DNA of 64,000 nucleotides from Streptomyces rapamycinicus NRRL 5491 (lineage in GTDB: Bacteria; Actinomycetota; Actinomycetes; Streptomycetales; Streptomycetaceae), in NCBI RefSeq assembly GCF_024298965.1, contig NZ_CP085193.1, positions 8,246,001 through 8,310,000 on the forward strand. Direction: 5' to 3'. Shown here one piece after another: positions 18,468 to 26,482 of the stretch. Numbering within the stretch: the stretch's first letter is position 1; the number at the start of each line of letters is the position of its first letter. The position numbers and the translations under genes were made by a program. The notes under the pieces were generated by a model. It was given only the letters and a program-made list of their open reading frames with translations. It searched no databases and had not been told where the DNA came from.

Positions 18468-19643
18468 ATGGCGCGGCGCTTCATCGTCGAGGCGGACGGC
18501 GGGTCCCGGGGCAACCCCGGGCCGGCCGGCTACGGCGCCCTCGTGCGCGACGCCGAGACCGGTGAGACGCTCGCCGAGGTGGCCGAGTACCTGGGCACCG
18601 CGACCAACAACGTGGCCGAGTACAAGGGCCTGATCGCCGGGTTGCGGGCGGCCTGCGCCCTGGATCCGGCGGCCGAGGTCCGGGTGCGGATGGACTCCAA
18701 GCTGGTCATCGAGCAGATGTCGGGCCGCTGGAAGATCAAGCACCCGGATATGCGGCCGCTCGCCGCCGAGGCCAAGGGGATCGCCCCGCCCGGCCAGGTG
18801 AGTTACGAGTGGATCCCGCGCGAGAACAACAAGCACGCGGACCGGCTCGCCAACGAGGCGATGGACGCGGGCAAGCGGGGCGAGCAGTGGCGGCCGAAGG
18901 TGCCGCCCGGCGGCACACTGGCGCCGGGCGCGCCGGAGGCCGCCGCACCCGCCGACGACGCCCTCGCCGAGCCCGCCGCCACGGGGGCCCCGGCGGTGGG
19001 CTGGGGTTCGGCGGATCTCGGCACACCCGCCACGTTCGTCCTGCTCCGGCACGGGGAGACCCCGCTCACCCCCGAGAAGCGCTTCTCCGGCAGCGGCGGC
19101 ACCGACCCCGCACTCTCCGACGTGGGCCGCCACCAGGCCGAGCGGGTGGCGGCGGCGCTCGCCGCACGCGGCACCATCCAGGCCGTCGTCGCCTCACCGC
19201 TGCGGCGCTGCCGGGAGACCGCCGAGGTGGTGGCCCGCCGCCTGGGCCTGGACGTCGGCGTCGAAGAGGGGCTGCGCGAGACGGACTTCGGCGCCTGGGA
19301 GGGCCTGACCTTCGCGGAGGTCAAGGAGCGCTACCCGGACGACCTGGACGCCTGGCTGGCCTCCACGGAGGTGGCCCCCACCGGCGGCGGCGAGAGCTTC
19401 GCGACGGTCACCCGCCGGGTCGCGCTCGCCCGCGACAAGCTGATCGCCCGTCACCCGGGCCGTACGGTGCTGCTGGTCACCCATGTGACCCCGATCAAGA
19501 CGCTGGTCCGGCTGGCGCTGGGTGCCCCTCCGGAGTCCCTGTTCCGCATGGAGCTCTCGGCGGCCTCGCTGACGGCGGTGGCGTACTACGGGGACGGGAA
19601 CGCGTCGTTGCGGCTGCTGAACGAGACGGCGCATCTGCGGTAG
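18468..19643 (+). CDS. Bifunctional RNase HI / acid phosphatase (histidine phosphatase)
   Basis: This two-domain enzyme has 391 residues. The N-terminal RNase HI domain (about 1-135) hydrolyses the RNA of RNA-DNA hybrids and shows its acidic residues in VEADGGSRGNPGPAG, NNVAEYKGL and VRMDSKLV, and the late Asp in NNKHADRLAN. After an Ala/Pro linker comes a histidine-phosphatase domain with the phospho-histidine motif VLLRHGETPLT, Arg in ASPLRRCRET and the second catalytic His in LLVTHVTPI. The fusion is characteristic of Streptomyces (homologous to SCO2299 of S. coelicolor, where both activities have been reported). It starts four bases after the zinc-ribbon gene, so translation is probably coupled. 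Confidence 0.92.
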   Translation: MARRFIVEADGGSRGNPGPAGYGALVRDAETGETLAEVAEYLGTATNNVAEYKGLIAGLRAACALDPAAEVRVRMDSKLVIEQMSGRWKIKHPDMRPLAAEAKGIAPPGQVSYEWIPRENNKHADRLANEAMDAGKRGEQWRPKVPPGGTLAPGAPEAAAPADDALAEPAATGAPAVGWGSADLGTPATFVLLRHGETPLTPEKRFSGSGGTDPALSDVGRHQAERVAAALAARGTIQAVVASPLRRCRETAEVVARRLGLDVGVEEGLRETDFGAWEGLTFAEVKERYPDDLDAWLASTEVAPTGGGESFATVTRRVALARDKLIARHPGRTVLLVTHVTPIKTLVRLALGAPPESLFRMELSAASLTAVAYYGDGNASLRLLNETAHLR

Positions 19644-19659
19644 GGGCCGACCGCGGTGG

Positions 19660-19735
19660 CGGTCACGGTGCCGACCGCGGTAGTTGTCACGGTGCCGGTC
19701 GCGGCGGTTCTGTCACGGTGCCGGTCGCGGCCACC
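19660..19735. repeat. Short imperfect tandem repeat between converging genes
   Basis: About four imperfect copies of a unit near GCGGt-gtCACGGTGCCG (roughly 22-26 bases) fill the gap between the converging phosphatase and aldolase genes. No gene is evident in it, and no clear hairpin terminator apart from the repeats themselves. Confidence 0.4.
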
Positions 19736-19736
19736 G

Positions 19737-20396
19737 TCACCGCCGCAGCGCCGCCGCCTCCCGGGCCAGGGACTCGACCCGGGCCCAGTCGCCCGCCTCG
19801 AGCGCGTCCGGCGGCAGCATCCAAGTGCCGCCCACGCAGCCGACGTTGGGGAGGGACAGGTACCCGAGGGCGTTCGAGGCGTTGACCCCGCCCGTCGGGC
19901 AGAAGCGGGCCCGGGGGAGCGGCGAGGCCAGCGCCTTCAGATACGCGGTGCCCCCGGCCGCCTCCGCCGGGAAGAACTTCATCTCCTCGACCCCGCGCTC
20001 CAGCAGCGCCACGACCTCCGAGGTGGTCGAGACCCCCGGCAGATACGGCAGCCCGGACGCGTCCAGCGCCCCCAGCAGCCGGTCCGTCCAGCCGGGCGTG
20101 ACCAGGAAGCGCGACCCGGCGGCGACGGCCGTCTCCACCTGCTCCTGGGTCAGGACCGTACCGGCGCCGACGACCGCGTCCGGGACCTCGTCGGCGATCG
20201 CCCGGATCGCGGCCGCGGCGGCGGGCGTCCGGAAGGTCACCTCGATCGCGGGCAGCCCGCCCGCCACCAGCGCACGGGCCATCGGAACCGCGTGGGCCAC
20301 GTCATGGACGACGACCACGGGGATGACGGGGGCGAGGTCGAGCAGCGAGGAATCCGGGGAACCGGGGGAGGGCGCGGTGCTAGTCACGGCGTCCAT
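19737..20396 (-). CDS. eda: KDPG/KHG aldolase (2-dehydro-3-deoxy-phosphogluconate aldolase)
   Basis: The predicted class I aldolase splits 2-keto-3-deoxy-6-phosphogluconate to pyruvate and glyceraldehyde 3-phosphate, 219 residues. Family landmarks are LPAIEVTFRTPAA (catalytic Glu), VVGAGTVLTQEQV, the Schiff-base Lys in MKFFPAEAAGG, and the phosphate-binding FCPTGGVNASNA. The start is ATG 20396; a GTG four codons later has a slightly better ribosome site. It stands alone, with no Entner-Doudoroff dehydratase beside it, so it may serve uronate or other sugar-acid breakdown. Confidence 0.9.
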   Translation of the reverse strand: MDAVTSTAPSPGSPDSSLLDLAPVIPVVVVHDVAHAVPMARALVAGGLPAIEVTFRTPAAAAAIRAIADEVPDAVVGAGTVLTQEQVETAVAAGSRFLVTPGWTDRLLGALDASGLPYLPGVSTTSEVVALLERGVEEMKFFPAEAAGGTAYLKALASPLPRARFCPTGGVNASNALGYLSLPNVGCVGGTWMLPPDALEAGDWARVESLAREAAALRR

Positions 20397-20554
20397 CCTG
20401 CCTGTGGTGCGGCGCACCGCGCAATGGCGGTTGCGCATGCCGCAACGGACGCGTACGGAGTGGCGGCGGGGCCGGGCCCTCCGCCCAGTCCGGAACGGGC
20501 GGCCCGCCCCGCACCACCGCCCGATCGCGTACCCACCTACACCTCCGTCACTAC

Positions 20555-21358
20555 CTACACCTCCGTCACCACCACATCCAGCCCCCACGCCCGGCCCACC
20601 CGCTCCGGCGGCGCCGACTCCACCACGTACCCCAGCCCGCGCAGCGCGTCCACGAGCTCGCCGGGGCCGTCCGGTTCGGCGCCCGAGGTCAGCAGGTCCC
20701 GTACCATCCGGCCCTTCGTCGCCTTGTTGAAGTGGCTGACGACGGACCGCTTCTCGACCCCGTTCACGGTCTTCGACTGGAGCACCCGCACCGTCGCCGT
20801 CCGCTCCGCGACCGCGCCCTTGGGCTTCCACGCCGCCGCGTACGCCGCCGAGCGCAGGTCCAGCACCAGCCCGTCCCCGGCGGCCTCCGGAAGCACCTCG
20901 GCCATCGGGGTCCGGGTCCGCCAATACGTTCCGAGCGCGCCGAGCCCCGGGAGCCTCACGCCCATCGAGCAGCGGTAGGAGGGGATGCGGTCCTCGATCC
21001 GTACGGCGCCCCACAGCCCGGAGAACACCAGCAGCGACCGCTCCGCCCGGCGGCGGGCGGGAGCGGGCAGTGTGGCCAGCCCGAGCGCGTCGTACAGCAC
21101 ACCGGTGTAGATCTCCCCGGCGGGCCGCGCCGCGGCCTCCCGCAGCGCCGCGTTCTTGGCGATCTCGCCGCGCAGCCCCTCGCTGAGCCCCAGCGCCTCC
21201 GCGGCCTTCCCCTCGTCGCCCGAGCAGAGCGACACCAGCTCATCCAGCACCTCCGCGCGCGCCTCGCCCAGGCCCGGCAGCGACAGCGATCCCAGGTCCA
21301 GCGGGGACCCGGCGCCTCCTGTGGCCTTTCCCTCGGACGGGGGCAGCAGCACGAGCAC
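20555..21358 (-). CDS. yaaA: YaaA family peroxide stress protein (DUF328)
   Basis: This 267-residue cytoplasmic protein of the YaaA family is known in E. coli to limit intracellular iron and oxidative DNA damage. The hallmark N-terminus VLLPPSEGK is present, as are GEIYTGVLYDAL, LLVFSGLWG, YRCSMGVRLPGLG and the C-terminal SHFNKATKGRMVRDLL. The GTG at 21358 was chosen because GAGGAG precedes it and it begins directly at the family start; the open frame runs 90 codons further without conservation. It ends about 160 bases before the aldolase gene on the same strand. Confidence 0.9.
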   Translation of the reverse strand: MLVLLPPSEGKATGGAGSPLDLGSLSLPGLGEARAEVLDELVSLCSGDEGKAAEALGLSEGLRGEIAKNAALREAAARPAGEIYTGVLYDALGLATLPAPARRRAERSLLVFSGLWGAVRIEDRIPSYRCSMGVRLPGLGALGTYWRTRTPMAEVLPEAAGDGLVLDLRSAAYAAAWKPKGAVAERTATVRVLQSKTVNGVEKRSVVSHFNKATKGRMVRDLLTSGAEPDGPGELVDALRGLGYVVESAPPERVGRAWGLDVVVTEV

Positions 21359-21400
21359 GGTCTCTCCTCGAAGGTCGGATGGTCGTCGGCGACGGGGCGC

Positions 21401-21431
21401 GGGGCGGGCCCGGAAAACCCGGGCCCGCCCC
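21401..21431. terminator. Strong GC hairpin
   Basis: A perfect 13-base stem (GGGGCGGGCCCGG with its complement) closes a loop of AAAAC. It lies between yaaA and the upstream glucosidase gene on the same strand and would terminate glucosidase transcripts. Confidence 0.65.
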
Positions 21432-21490
21432 GCCCCGCAGCCTACGGCCTCCGGCCGAGCGGCCTCGCCCCGGAATCCGGTGAGGTTCGG

Positions 21491-21545
21491 GTGCGCCCCG
21501 AAGGGGCGCGGGGAACTGCGCGACCGGCCACGACGCGGCCGCAGA
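21491..21545. repeat. Dispersed Streptomyces-type intergenic repeat
   Basis: GCGCCCC-gaa-GGGGCGC is followed by GGGGAACTGCGCGACC and GGCCACGACG. This sequence type, a hairpin followed by ggggaactgcgcgacc, recurs in intergenic regions of many Streptomyces chromosomes. It has no known function; it may act as a terminator for the glucosidase gene. Confidence 0.6.
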
Positions 21546-21581
21546 CGCACGACGGCCCTTCGCGGCACTTCCCGCAAGCGC

Positions 21582-23237
21582 TCAGCGCAGCCAAACCGTG
21601 GTCCGCACCGGCACCCGCCCCCCATCAAGCGGCCCGCTGGCCAGCACCACTTCCAGCCCCTCCGGCAGCGGCACCGGAACCGCCGAGAGGTTGCTGAGGC
21701 TGTGCCAGCCGGTGGAGCGCCGGAAGTGCAGCACCCCCGCGCTCAGCTCGGCCACCGAGCCGACCCACTCCACGCCCTCGTCGCCGCCCAGCGCGCGGCG
21801 CAGCCGCAGCGCCTCCCGGTACAGCTCCAGCGTGGAGCCCGCCACCCCGTTCTGCGCCTCGACCGAAAGCTCGCCGAAGTACTCCGGCTGCGGCAGCCAG
21901 GAACCCCCCGCGCCGAAGCCGAACGACGGGCCGGACCGGGTCCACGGCAGCGGCACCCGGCAGCCGTCACGGCCCTTGATCCGTCCGCCGCTGCGCTCCC
22001 AGGTCGGGTCCTGGAGCGCATCCCGGGGCAGGTCGGCCACCTCCGGCAGGCCCAGCTCCTCGCCCTGGTACAGATACGACGACCCCGGCAGCGCGAGCAT
22101 CAGCAGCGTCGCGGCGCGGGCCCGGCGCAGCCCCAGCTCCCGGTCGGCCTCCGGCTCCCGGCCGTCGGCGAGCAGCCACGCCTCCCGGCCCGCCCGGCTC
22201 AGCTCGTCGGGGAGCGCCAGCCGGGTGGCGTGCCGGATCACATCGTGGTTGGAGAGCACCCAGGTGGCCGAGGCACCGGCCGTACGGGCGTCGTGCAGCG
22301 CGCTGTCGATGGCGGTGTGCAGCGCGGGCGCGGACAGCGGGGTGTAGAGGAAGTCGAAGTTGAACGCCTGGCCCAGTTCGTCGGGGCCGGCGTACGGCGT
22401 GCGGCGGGAGTTGCGTACCCATGCCTCGGCCACGGCGATCCGCGGCGGGTCGTACTCGTCCAGCACCTTGCGCCACGCGCGGAAGATGCCGTGCACCTCA
22501 TCGCGGTCCCACAGCGGATGGCTGCCGTCCTCGGGCAGTTCGTCCGGGTCGTAGCCCCGTACGTCCCCGATGTCGCGCAGCGGTTCGGCCAGGTCCTTGG
22601 CCAGGCCGTGGGCCACGTCGACGCGGAAGCCCGCCACGCCGCGGTCGGACCAGAAGCGCAGCGTGGTGAGGAAGTCGGCGCGCACCTCCGGGTGGTCCCA
22701 GTTCAGGTCCGGCTGTTCGGGCGCGAACAGGTGCAGATACCACTGCCCGTCGGGCAGCCGGGTCCACGCCGGGCCGCCGAAACAGGAGATCCAGTCGGTG
22801 GGCGGGAGCGAGCCGTCCGGGCCGCGCCCGTCGCGGAACACGTATCGCTCCCGGGCGGCGGAGCCGGGCGCCGAGCGCAGCGCCTCCTGGAACCACGCGT
22901 GGTCGCTGGAGGTGTGGTTGGGCACGATGTCGACCATGACCTTCAGCCCGAGCCGGTCCGCCTCGGCGACCATCCGGTCGAAGTCGTCCAGGGTGCCGAG
23001 GCGCGGGTCGACATCGCGGTAGTCGGCCACGTCGTAGCCGCCGTCGGCGAGCGCGGACGGATAGAACGGGCTCAGCCAGACGCAGTCCACGCCGAGGTCG
23101 GCGAGGTACGGCAGCCGGGAGGTGACACCGGGCAGGTCGCCGATGCCGTCCGCGCCTGAGTCGGCGAAGCTGCGGGGGTAGATCTGGTAGAAGACGGCCT
23201 GCCGCCACCAGTTGGGGTCCGAGGGCTGAAGCGTCAC
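21582..23237 (-). CDS. GH13 alpha-glucosidase / oligo-1,6-glucosidase-like
   Basis: The predicted cytoplasmic glycoside hydrolase acts on alpha-glucosides, 551 residues. The (beta/alpha)8 barrel opens with WWRQAVFYQIYPRSF. GH13 region I is VMVDIVPNHTS, region II GFRVDVAHGL holds the catalytic nucleophile Asp, region III AVAEAWV holds the acid Glu, and region IV is VLSNHDVIR with the transition-state Asp. No signal peptide is seen. The GTG start is preceded by GAGGA. No sugar transporter or regulator is adjacent, so the substrate (maltose, isomaltose or trehalose-type) is uncertain. Confidence 0.92.
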   Translation of the reverse strand: MTLQPSDPNWWRQAVFYQIYPRSFADSGADGIGDLPGVTSRLPYLADLGVDCVWLSPFYPSALADGGYDVADYRDVDPRLGTLDDFDRMVAEADRLGLKVMVDIVPNHTSSDHAWFQEALRSAPGSAARERYVFRDGRGPDGSLPPTDWISCFGGPAWTRLPDGQWYLHLFAPEQPDLNWDHPEVRADFLTTLRFWSDRGVAGFRVDVAHGLAKDLAEPLRDIGDVRGYDPDELPEDGSHPLWDRDEVHGIFRAWRKVLDEYDPPRIAVAEAWVRNSRRTPYAGPDELGQAFNFDFLYTPLSAPALHTAIDSALHDARTAGASATWVLSNHDVIRHATRLALPDELSRAGREAWLLADGREPEADRELGLRRARAATLLMLALPGSSYLYQGEELGLPEVADLPRDALQDPTWERSGGRIKGRDGCRVPLPWTRSGPSFGFGAGGSWLPQPEYFGELSVEAQNGVAGSTLELYREALRLRRALGGDEGVEWVGSVAELSAGVLHFRRSTGWHSLSNLSAVPVPLPEGLEVVLASGPLDGGRVPVRTTVWLR

Positions 23238-23322
23238 GTGGTCCTCGCGGTGATGGGTACGGGCGGGGATGCGGATCCAGAGCGGATACCTGGTCCTCTA
23301 CCCCGTTTCCCGGCACCGCCGC

Positions 23323-23406
23323 GGCAGCCGTCCCCCGGGGCAGCCGTCCCCCGGGGCGGCCGTCCCCCGCGGCAGCCGTCCCCCGGGGCATCCGTCCCCC
23401 GGGGCA
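23323..23406. repeat. Tandem repeat, unit about 16 bases
   Basis: About five copies of GGCAGCCGTCCCCCGG and close variants lie end to end upstream of the glucosidase gene and of rnpB. No gene was found between 23238 and 23535; the repeat is the only structured feature there. Confidence 0.65.
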
Positions 23407-23535
23407 GCAGGGCCCCGCCCACCCCGCCGCGGGCCGGGAACCCGGCGCCCCGGGACCGGCACACCCCACAACCCCTGACGCCGGCCCCCGGCCCCCGACC
23501 CGACCGGTGGCGACCGGGGCGGGCCGCCCTCCGGG

Positions 23536-23541
23536 TATCAT
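23536..23541 (+). promoter_or_regulatory. Probable -10 element of rnpB
   Basis: TATCAT lies ten bases before the predicted 5' end of RNase P RNA, the expected distance for a sigma-70-type (HrdB) promoter. No convincing -35 hexamer is visible. Confidence 0.45.
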
Positions 23542-23550
23542 GGTCAACAC

Positions 23551-23963
23551 GGCGGACGAGCCGGCCGGGCGGTCGCGTCGGGGTCCTCAGGGCCCCGCCG
23601 AGGAACGTCCGGGCTCCACACGGCAAGGTGGTGGGTAACGCCCACCCGGGGTGACCCGCGGGACAGTGCCACAGAAAACAGACCGCCGGACGCCGCGAGG
23701 CGACCGGTAAGGGTGAAACGGTGGTGTAAGAGACCACCAGCGTCCGAGGTGACTCGGACGGCTCGGTAAACCCCACCTGGAGCAAGGTCAAGAGGAGCCG
23801 CCGCACGGCGGCTCTGCGCGGACGACCGAGGGCTGCCCGCCCGAGTCCGCGGGTAGACCGCACGAGACCGGCGGCAACGCCGGTCCTAGATGGATGGCCG
23901 CCTCCCCGAGGGCCGCGAGGCCCCCGGGAGACAGAACCCGGCGTACAGGCCGACTCGTCCGCC
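23551..23963 (+). ncRNA. rnpB: RNase P RNA, bacterial class A
   Basis: This is the catalytic RNA that trims tRNA 5' leaders. The universally conserved blocks appear in order: GAGGAACGTCCGGGCTCC, GACAGTGCCACAGAAAACAG, GGTAAGGGTGAAACGGTG, AAGAGACCACCAGCG, CGGTAAACCCC, GAGCAAGGTCAAG and CGGTCCTAGATGGATGGCC. The ends are set by pairing of GGCGGACGAG at the 5' side with CTCGTCCGCC at the 3' side (helix P1). The length of about 413 nt is normal for Streptomyces. It is the last housekeeping element before the CRISPR-rich island. Confidence 0.95.
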
Positions 23964-24100
23964 GCCATGGCTCTGACCAGGGAGTATGCCCTGCTCGGGG
24001 CCCTCGGGCATACCACTGCACTTCCCTCCTCTACCTGGGAGTTCCCGGGAGTTCCCGCGCGAGTGTGCACGCGTTGTGCACTGGGTCTGCTTGCTTGCAT

Positions 24101-24124
24101 CCTCGCCCAGGCCGCTGGGCGAGG
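24101..24124 (+). terminator. Perfect hairpin downstream of rnpB
   Basis: CCTCGCCCAG and CTGGGCGAGG form a ten-base stem with the tetraloop GCCG. A smaller hairpin (ATGCTC-gga-GAGCAT) follows about ten bases on. It is the best terminator candidate for rnpB. The 23,964-24,516 stretch holds no convincing gene; open frames there have no family resemblance. Confidence 0.6.
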
Positions 24125-24314
24125 GTGTCTGCGCATGCTCGGAGAGCATCGCCGGACCCACGACTCCCCTCGAGCTCCGGACGGCATGCGCGGTATCCGC
24201 ACGCTTCGGCTACGCCGTGAGCTTCTCTGCCTCCACCACCGAACGGGAAGGGGGGCGCTGAGCTGATGGCGATCACTGAACATCGCGGTTCTGCGTCATA
24301 CGTCGGTTTCGGCA

Positions 24315-24337
24315 GTACTGCCTGGCCGAGGCAGTAC
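24315..24337. promoter_or_regulatory. Inverted repeat upstream of DUF2637 gene
   Basis: GTACTGCCT and AGGCAGTAC are perfect complements around the loop GGCCG. It could be a terminator or an operator. It is not present upstream of the second DUF2637 copy, and it lies about 75 bases left of the duplicated segment. Confidence 0.4.
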
Positions 24338-24516
24338 CTGCTGAGCGCCGACGATCACCATGAGCAAGCGAGTGTGCCTCGCCGCGCACGCGCCGCAGGT
24401 TGCAGTACTCGGCAGGGCACCACACAGAAGGATGACCCCACTGACCTGCAGAATCTGATCGGCAGGCTGGGTATCAAGGGAAGCTTTGAACCCGGAGCGT
24501 GGGGCGGAGCAGGCCG

Positions 24517-25347
24517 ATGAATGGCGAGAGGTCGACACACGCCAGCGGCCGGGAGGGGGCTGTTTTCGAGCGGGCGGTCACGCTTCGGGCAGTGACGCTG
24601 ATCATGGCTGCGGTGGTGGGGCTGACGTTTTTGTTCGGCTTCGGCAATGTATGGACCCTGGCGCTGAGGTTGGGCGTGCCGCCGTGGGTGGCGCCCCTGG
24701 TGGCCCCGGCAGTGGATCTTTCTGTGCTGGGATTGCTGCTGGGTACGCGGTTCCTCGCTCTGCAGGGTGCGAGTCGGGAGCAGCTTCGCCCCGCGCGTCG
24801 GTTGTTGGTCTTCTCCAGCCTGATGACCTTGGCGCTGAATGTGACGGATCCGCTGCTGGCCGGTCAGAACGGGAAAGCCGCATTTGACGCGGTCGGACCG
24901 TTGCTGCTGATCGGTTGGGCAGAGGTGGGTCCAGGGCTCCTACAGGCCATCAGCGGTGTCGGGAGCGCGACATCCGTCCAGGAGTGCCCTGTGGAACGCG
25001 CTGCAGAGATAAGCGAGTCGGAGAGAGCCAACGTCGACCAATCGAACGGCCTGAACGACGATGATCAGCAAGGTGAGCTCAGGTATGGCGTGGACGATCT
25101 CTTTGAGCGTGCCCTGGCAGAAGACGCGTGGCATTGGGAGGCGTATCAACGGCCGATCTCGGCTGAGACGCTGCGGAAGCGACTGCACATTGGTGCTGCC
25201 AGGTCCCGGATGCTGGTGGCCGCTGTGCGTTCGACAAGGACCGATCATCTGGCGGTCGAGGCATCATCTGTCGAGGTCGGCCGTTCAAGCGCTCAGCCTC
25301 GCGGCCAGATCGACGGTGCGGGTGAGGAGGGACTGGCGGACGAGTGA
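24517..25347 (+). CDS. DUF2637 membrane protein with C-terminal helix-turn-helix-like region (copy 1, intact)
   Basis: The 276-residue protein has four transmembrane segments in the first half (IMAAVVGLTFLFGFGN, APAVDLSVLGLLLGTRF, LLVFSSLMTLALNVTD, VGPLLLIGWAEVGPGLL). An acidic linker follows, then a C-terminal motif PISAETLRKRLHIGAARSRML that resembles a DNA-binding helix-turn-helix. DUF2637 proteins are frequent in Streptomyces mobile and conjugative elements (SpdB-like). The ATG at 24517 was preferred because GGAG lies nine bases before it. A near-identical but frameshifted copy lies at 37,473-38,314. The two copies share about 100 bases upstream (from about 24,413 here), so the duplicated unit includes the control region. 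Confidence 0.75.
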   Translation: MNGERSTHASGREGAVFERAVTLRAVTLIMAAVVGLTFLFGFGNVWTLALRLGVPPWVAPLVAPAVDLSVLGLLLGTRFLALQGASREQLRPARRLLVFSSLMTLALNVTDPLLAGQNGKAAFDAVGPLLLIGWAEVGPGLLQAISGVGSATSVQECPVERAAEISESERANVDQSNGLNDDDQQGELRYGVDDLFERALAEDAWHWEAYQRPISAETLRKRLHIGAARSRMLVAAVRSTRTDHLAVEASSVEVGRSSAQPRGQIDGAGEEGLADE

Positions 25348-26042
25348 TCCTTCCGCATGATGCAAAGTGAGGAGATCTCCTTGATTAGCTCCGACATTGA
25401 CCGACGCACCACGCGCGCCGGAGGAACTGTGGGTATCTGCTTCGCCCAGAAACTGGCTTGGGGCAACAAGGTCAATAAGGACTTCAACCCACCGATGTCT
25501 TCTGGAGTTCGGACTGCTCACAGCCAGTGGGCGAGGCCTTAACGACATGGCGCAAGCATCTTCATGACCGCGGAGAAGAGCCGGTCGAACCTCCTATGTC
25601 TTGCTGCCATCACCGAGATGAACGGTCTCGGCCTTCAGACCAAGTCCATCAGAAGATCGTCAAGGATCGCGAGCGCGTCTATGTGCGGAACGAGCGCGGA
25701 GCCGCTGTGTCACGGACGCCTCGGAGGGCTGATGCCTCACTGCTCATCCCCGTTCCTGCTGTCACGAGCCGTGACGTGACGTGGGCCGACGCGGGGTCAC
25801 CGGCAGACACGGTCATTGCCTCGTGAACTCGGACAGCAGTAGCAGCGGCGTTCCTGCCGCAGCCGTACCGGTGACGTCTCCGGCTGGACTGTCGCGAAGG
25901 CAGAAGAAGTTGAACTGGGAGGCTGCTGCTGCACTTAACCTCTATGAAGAGGTGCCGGACATGACGGGGCATCGGGCGCTAGGCTGCTCTCTCAGCGGGC
26001 ATAGAGCAAGCCACCGTGCAGCGCTGTGTCCGCACGTGAAAA
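25348..26042. other. Gene-poor stretch with possible gene relics
   Basis: No intact gene is convincing here. A short frame at 25,527-25,826 (beginning GEALTTWRKHLHDRGEE and containing QKIVKDRERVYVRNERGAA) looks coding-like in part and may be a decayed gene, but it matches nothing I recognise. Base composition is lower in GC than in the housekeeping part, which fits acquired DNA. Confidence 0.4.
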
Positions 26043-26092
26043 GCCGGACCCGTCAGTTCCTTCCCGATGGTCGCGGGAGGGGCGGGTCCGGC
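26043..26092. terminator. Ten-base perfect stem hairpin
   Basis: GCCGGACCCG and CGGGTCCGGC are perfect complements separated by 30 bases. It lies before the cas locus and probably insulates it from upstream transcription. Confidence 0.5.
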
Positions 26093-26136
26093 CTGTCTAA
26101 GCCACAGGCAATGACTAAGACTGGAGGATCTTACTC

Positions 26137-26328
26137 TTGATCGTCGAATACGCAGCTGGCAGCTCGCCTGAGCCTTGGGCGCAGCCTCTTTGGCACGGTC
26201 TGCCGGTCGCAGTGATCACTTCCTTCCCATCCACGCCGTCCCCGTACGCGCCGTGGGTGTGGGGTGCCGTGGTGGTGATCGTCGTGCTGTTGCTTCGGCC
26301 CTGGGCCGCCCAGCAGCGCTTGGCCTGA
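26137..26328 (+). CDS. Possible small membrane peptide (63 aa)
   Basis: This TTG-start frame has one hydrophobic helix (VWGAVVVIVVLLLRPWAA) at its C-terminal end, preceded by GGAGGATC. It could be a real single-pass peptide upstream of cas3-cse1, but there is no family match and little to set it apart from chance. Low confidence. Confidence 0.25.
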   Translation: MIVEYAAGSSPEPWAQPLWHGLPVAVITSFPSTPSPYAPWVWGAVVVIVVLLLRPWAAQQRLA

Positions 26329-26482
26329 CGTACATAGCGGGGGCGTCGGCGGCAGTCGTGGCTGGCGTGGGCGCTCCCGACCCAACACGCCCCACGTGTA
26401 CGCCCGTATCGACGGCTCAGTACCACCTCGCCGCCCAGGTCTGGGCAGTTTTGCCGCGTCGCGTGCGCGGGGAGGGGGAGAC

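Noticed and set aside
23967..24266. 99-codon open frame just after rnpB
   Set aside because: It overlaps terminator-like hairpins, has a random composition with no family resemblance, and competes with two other overlapping frames.
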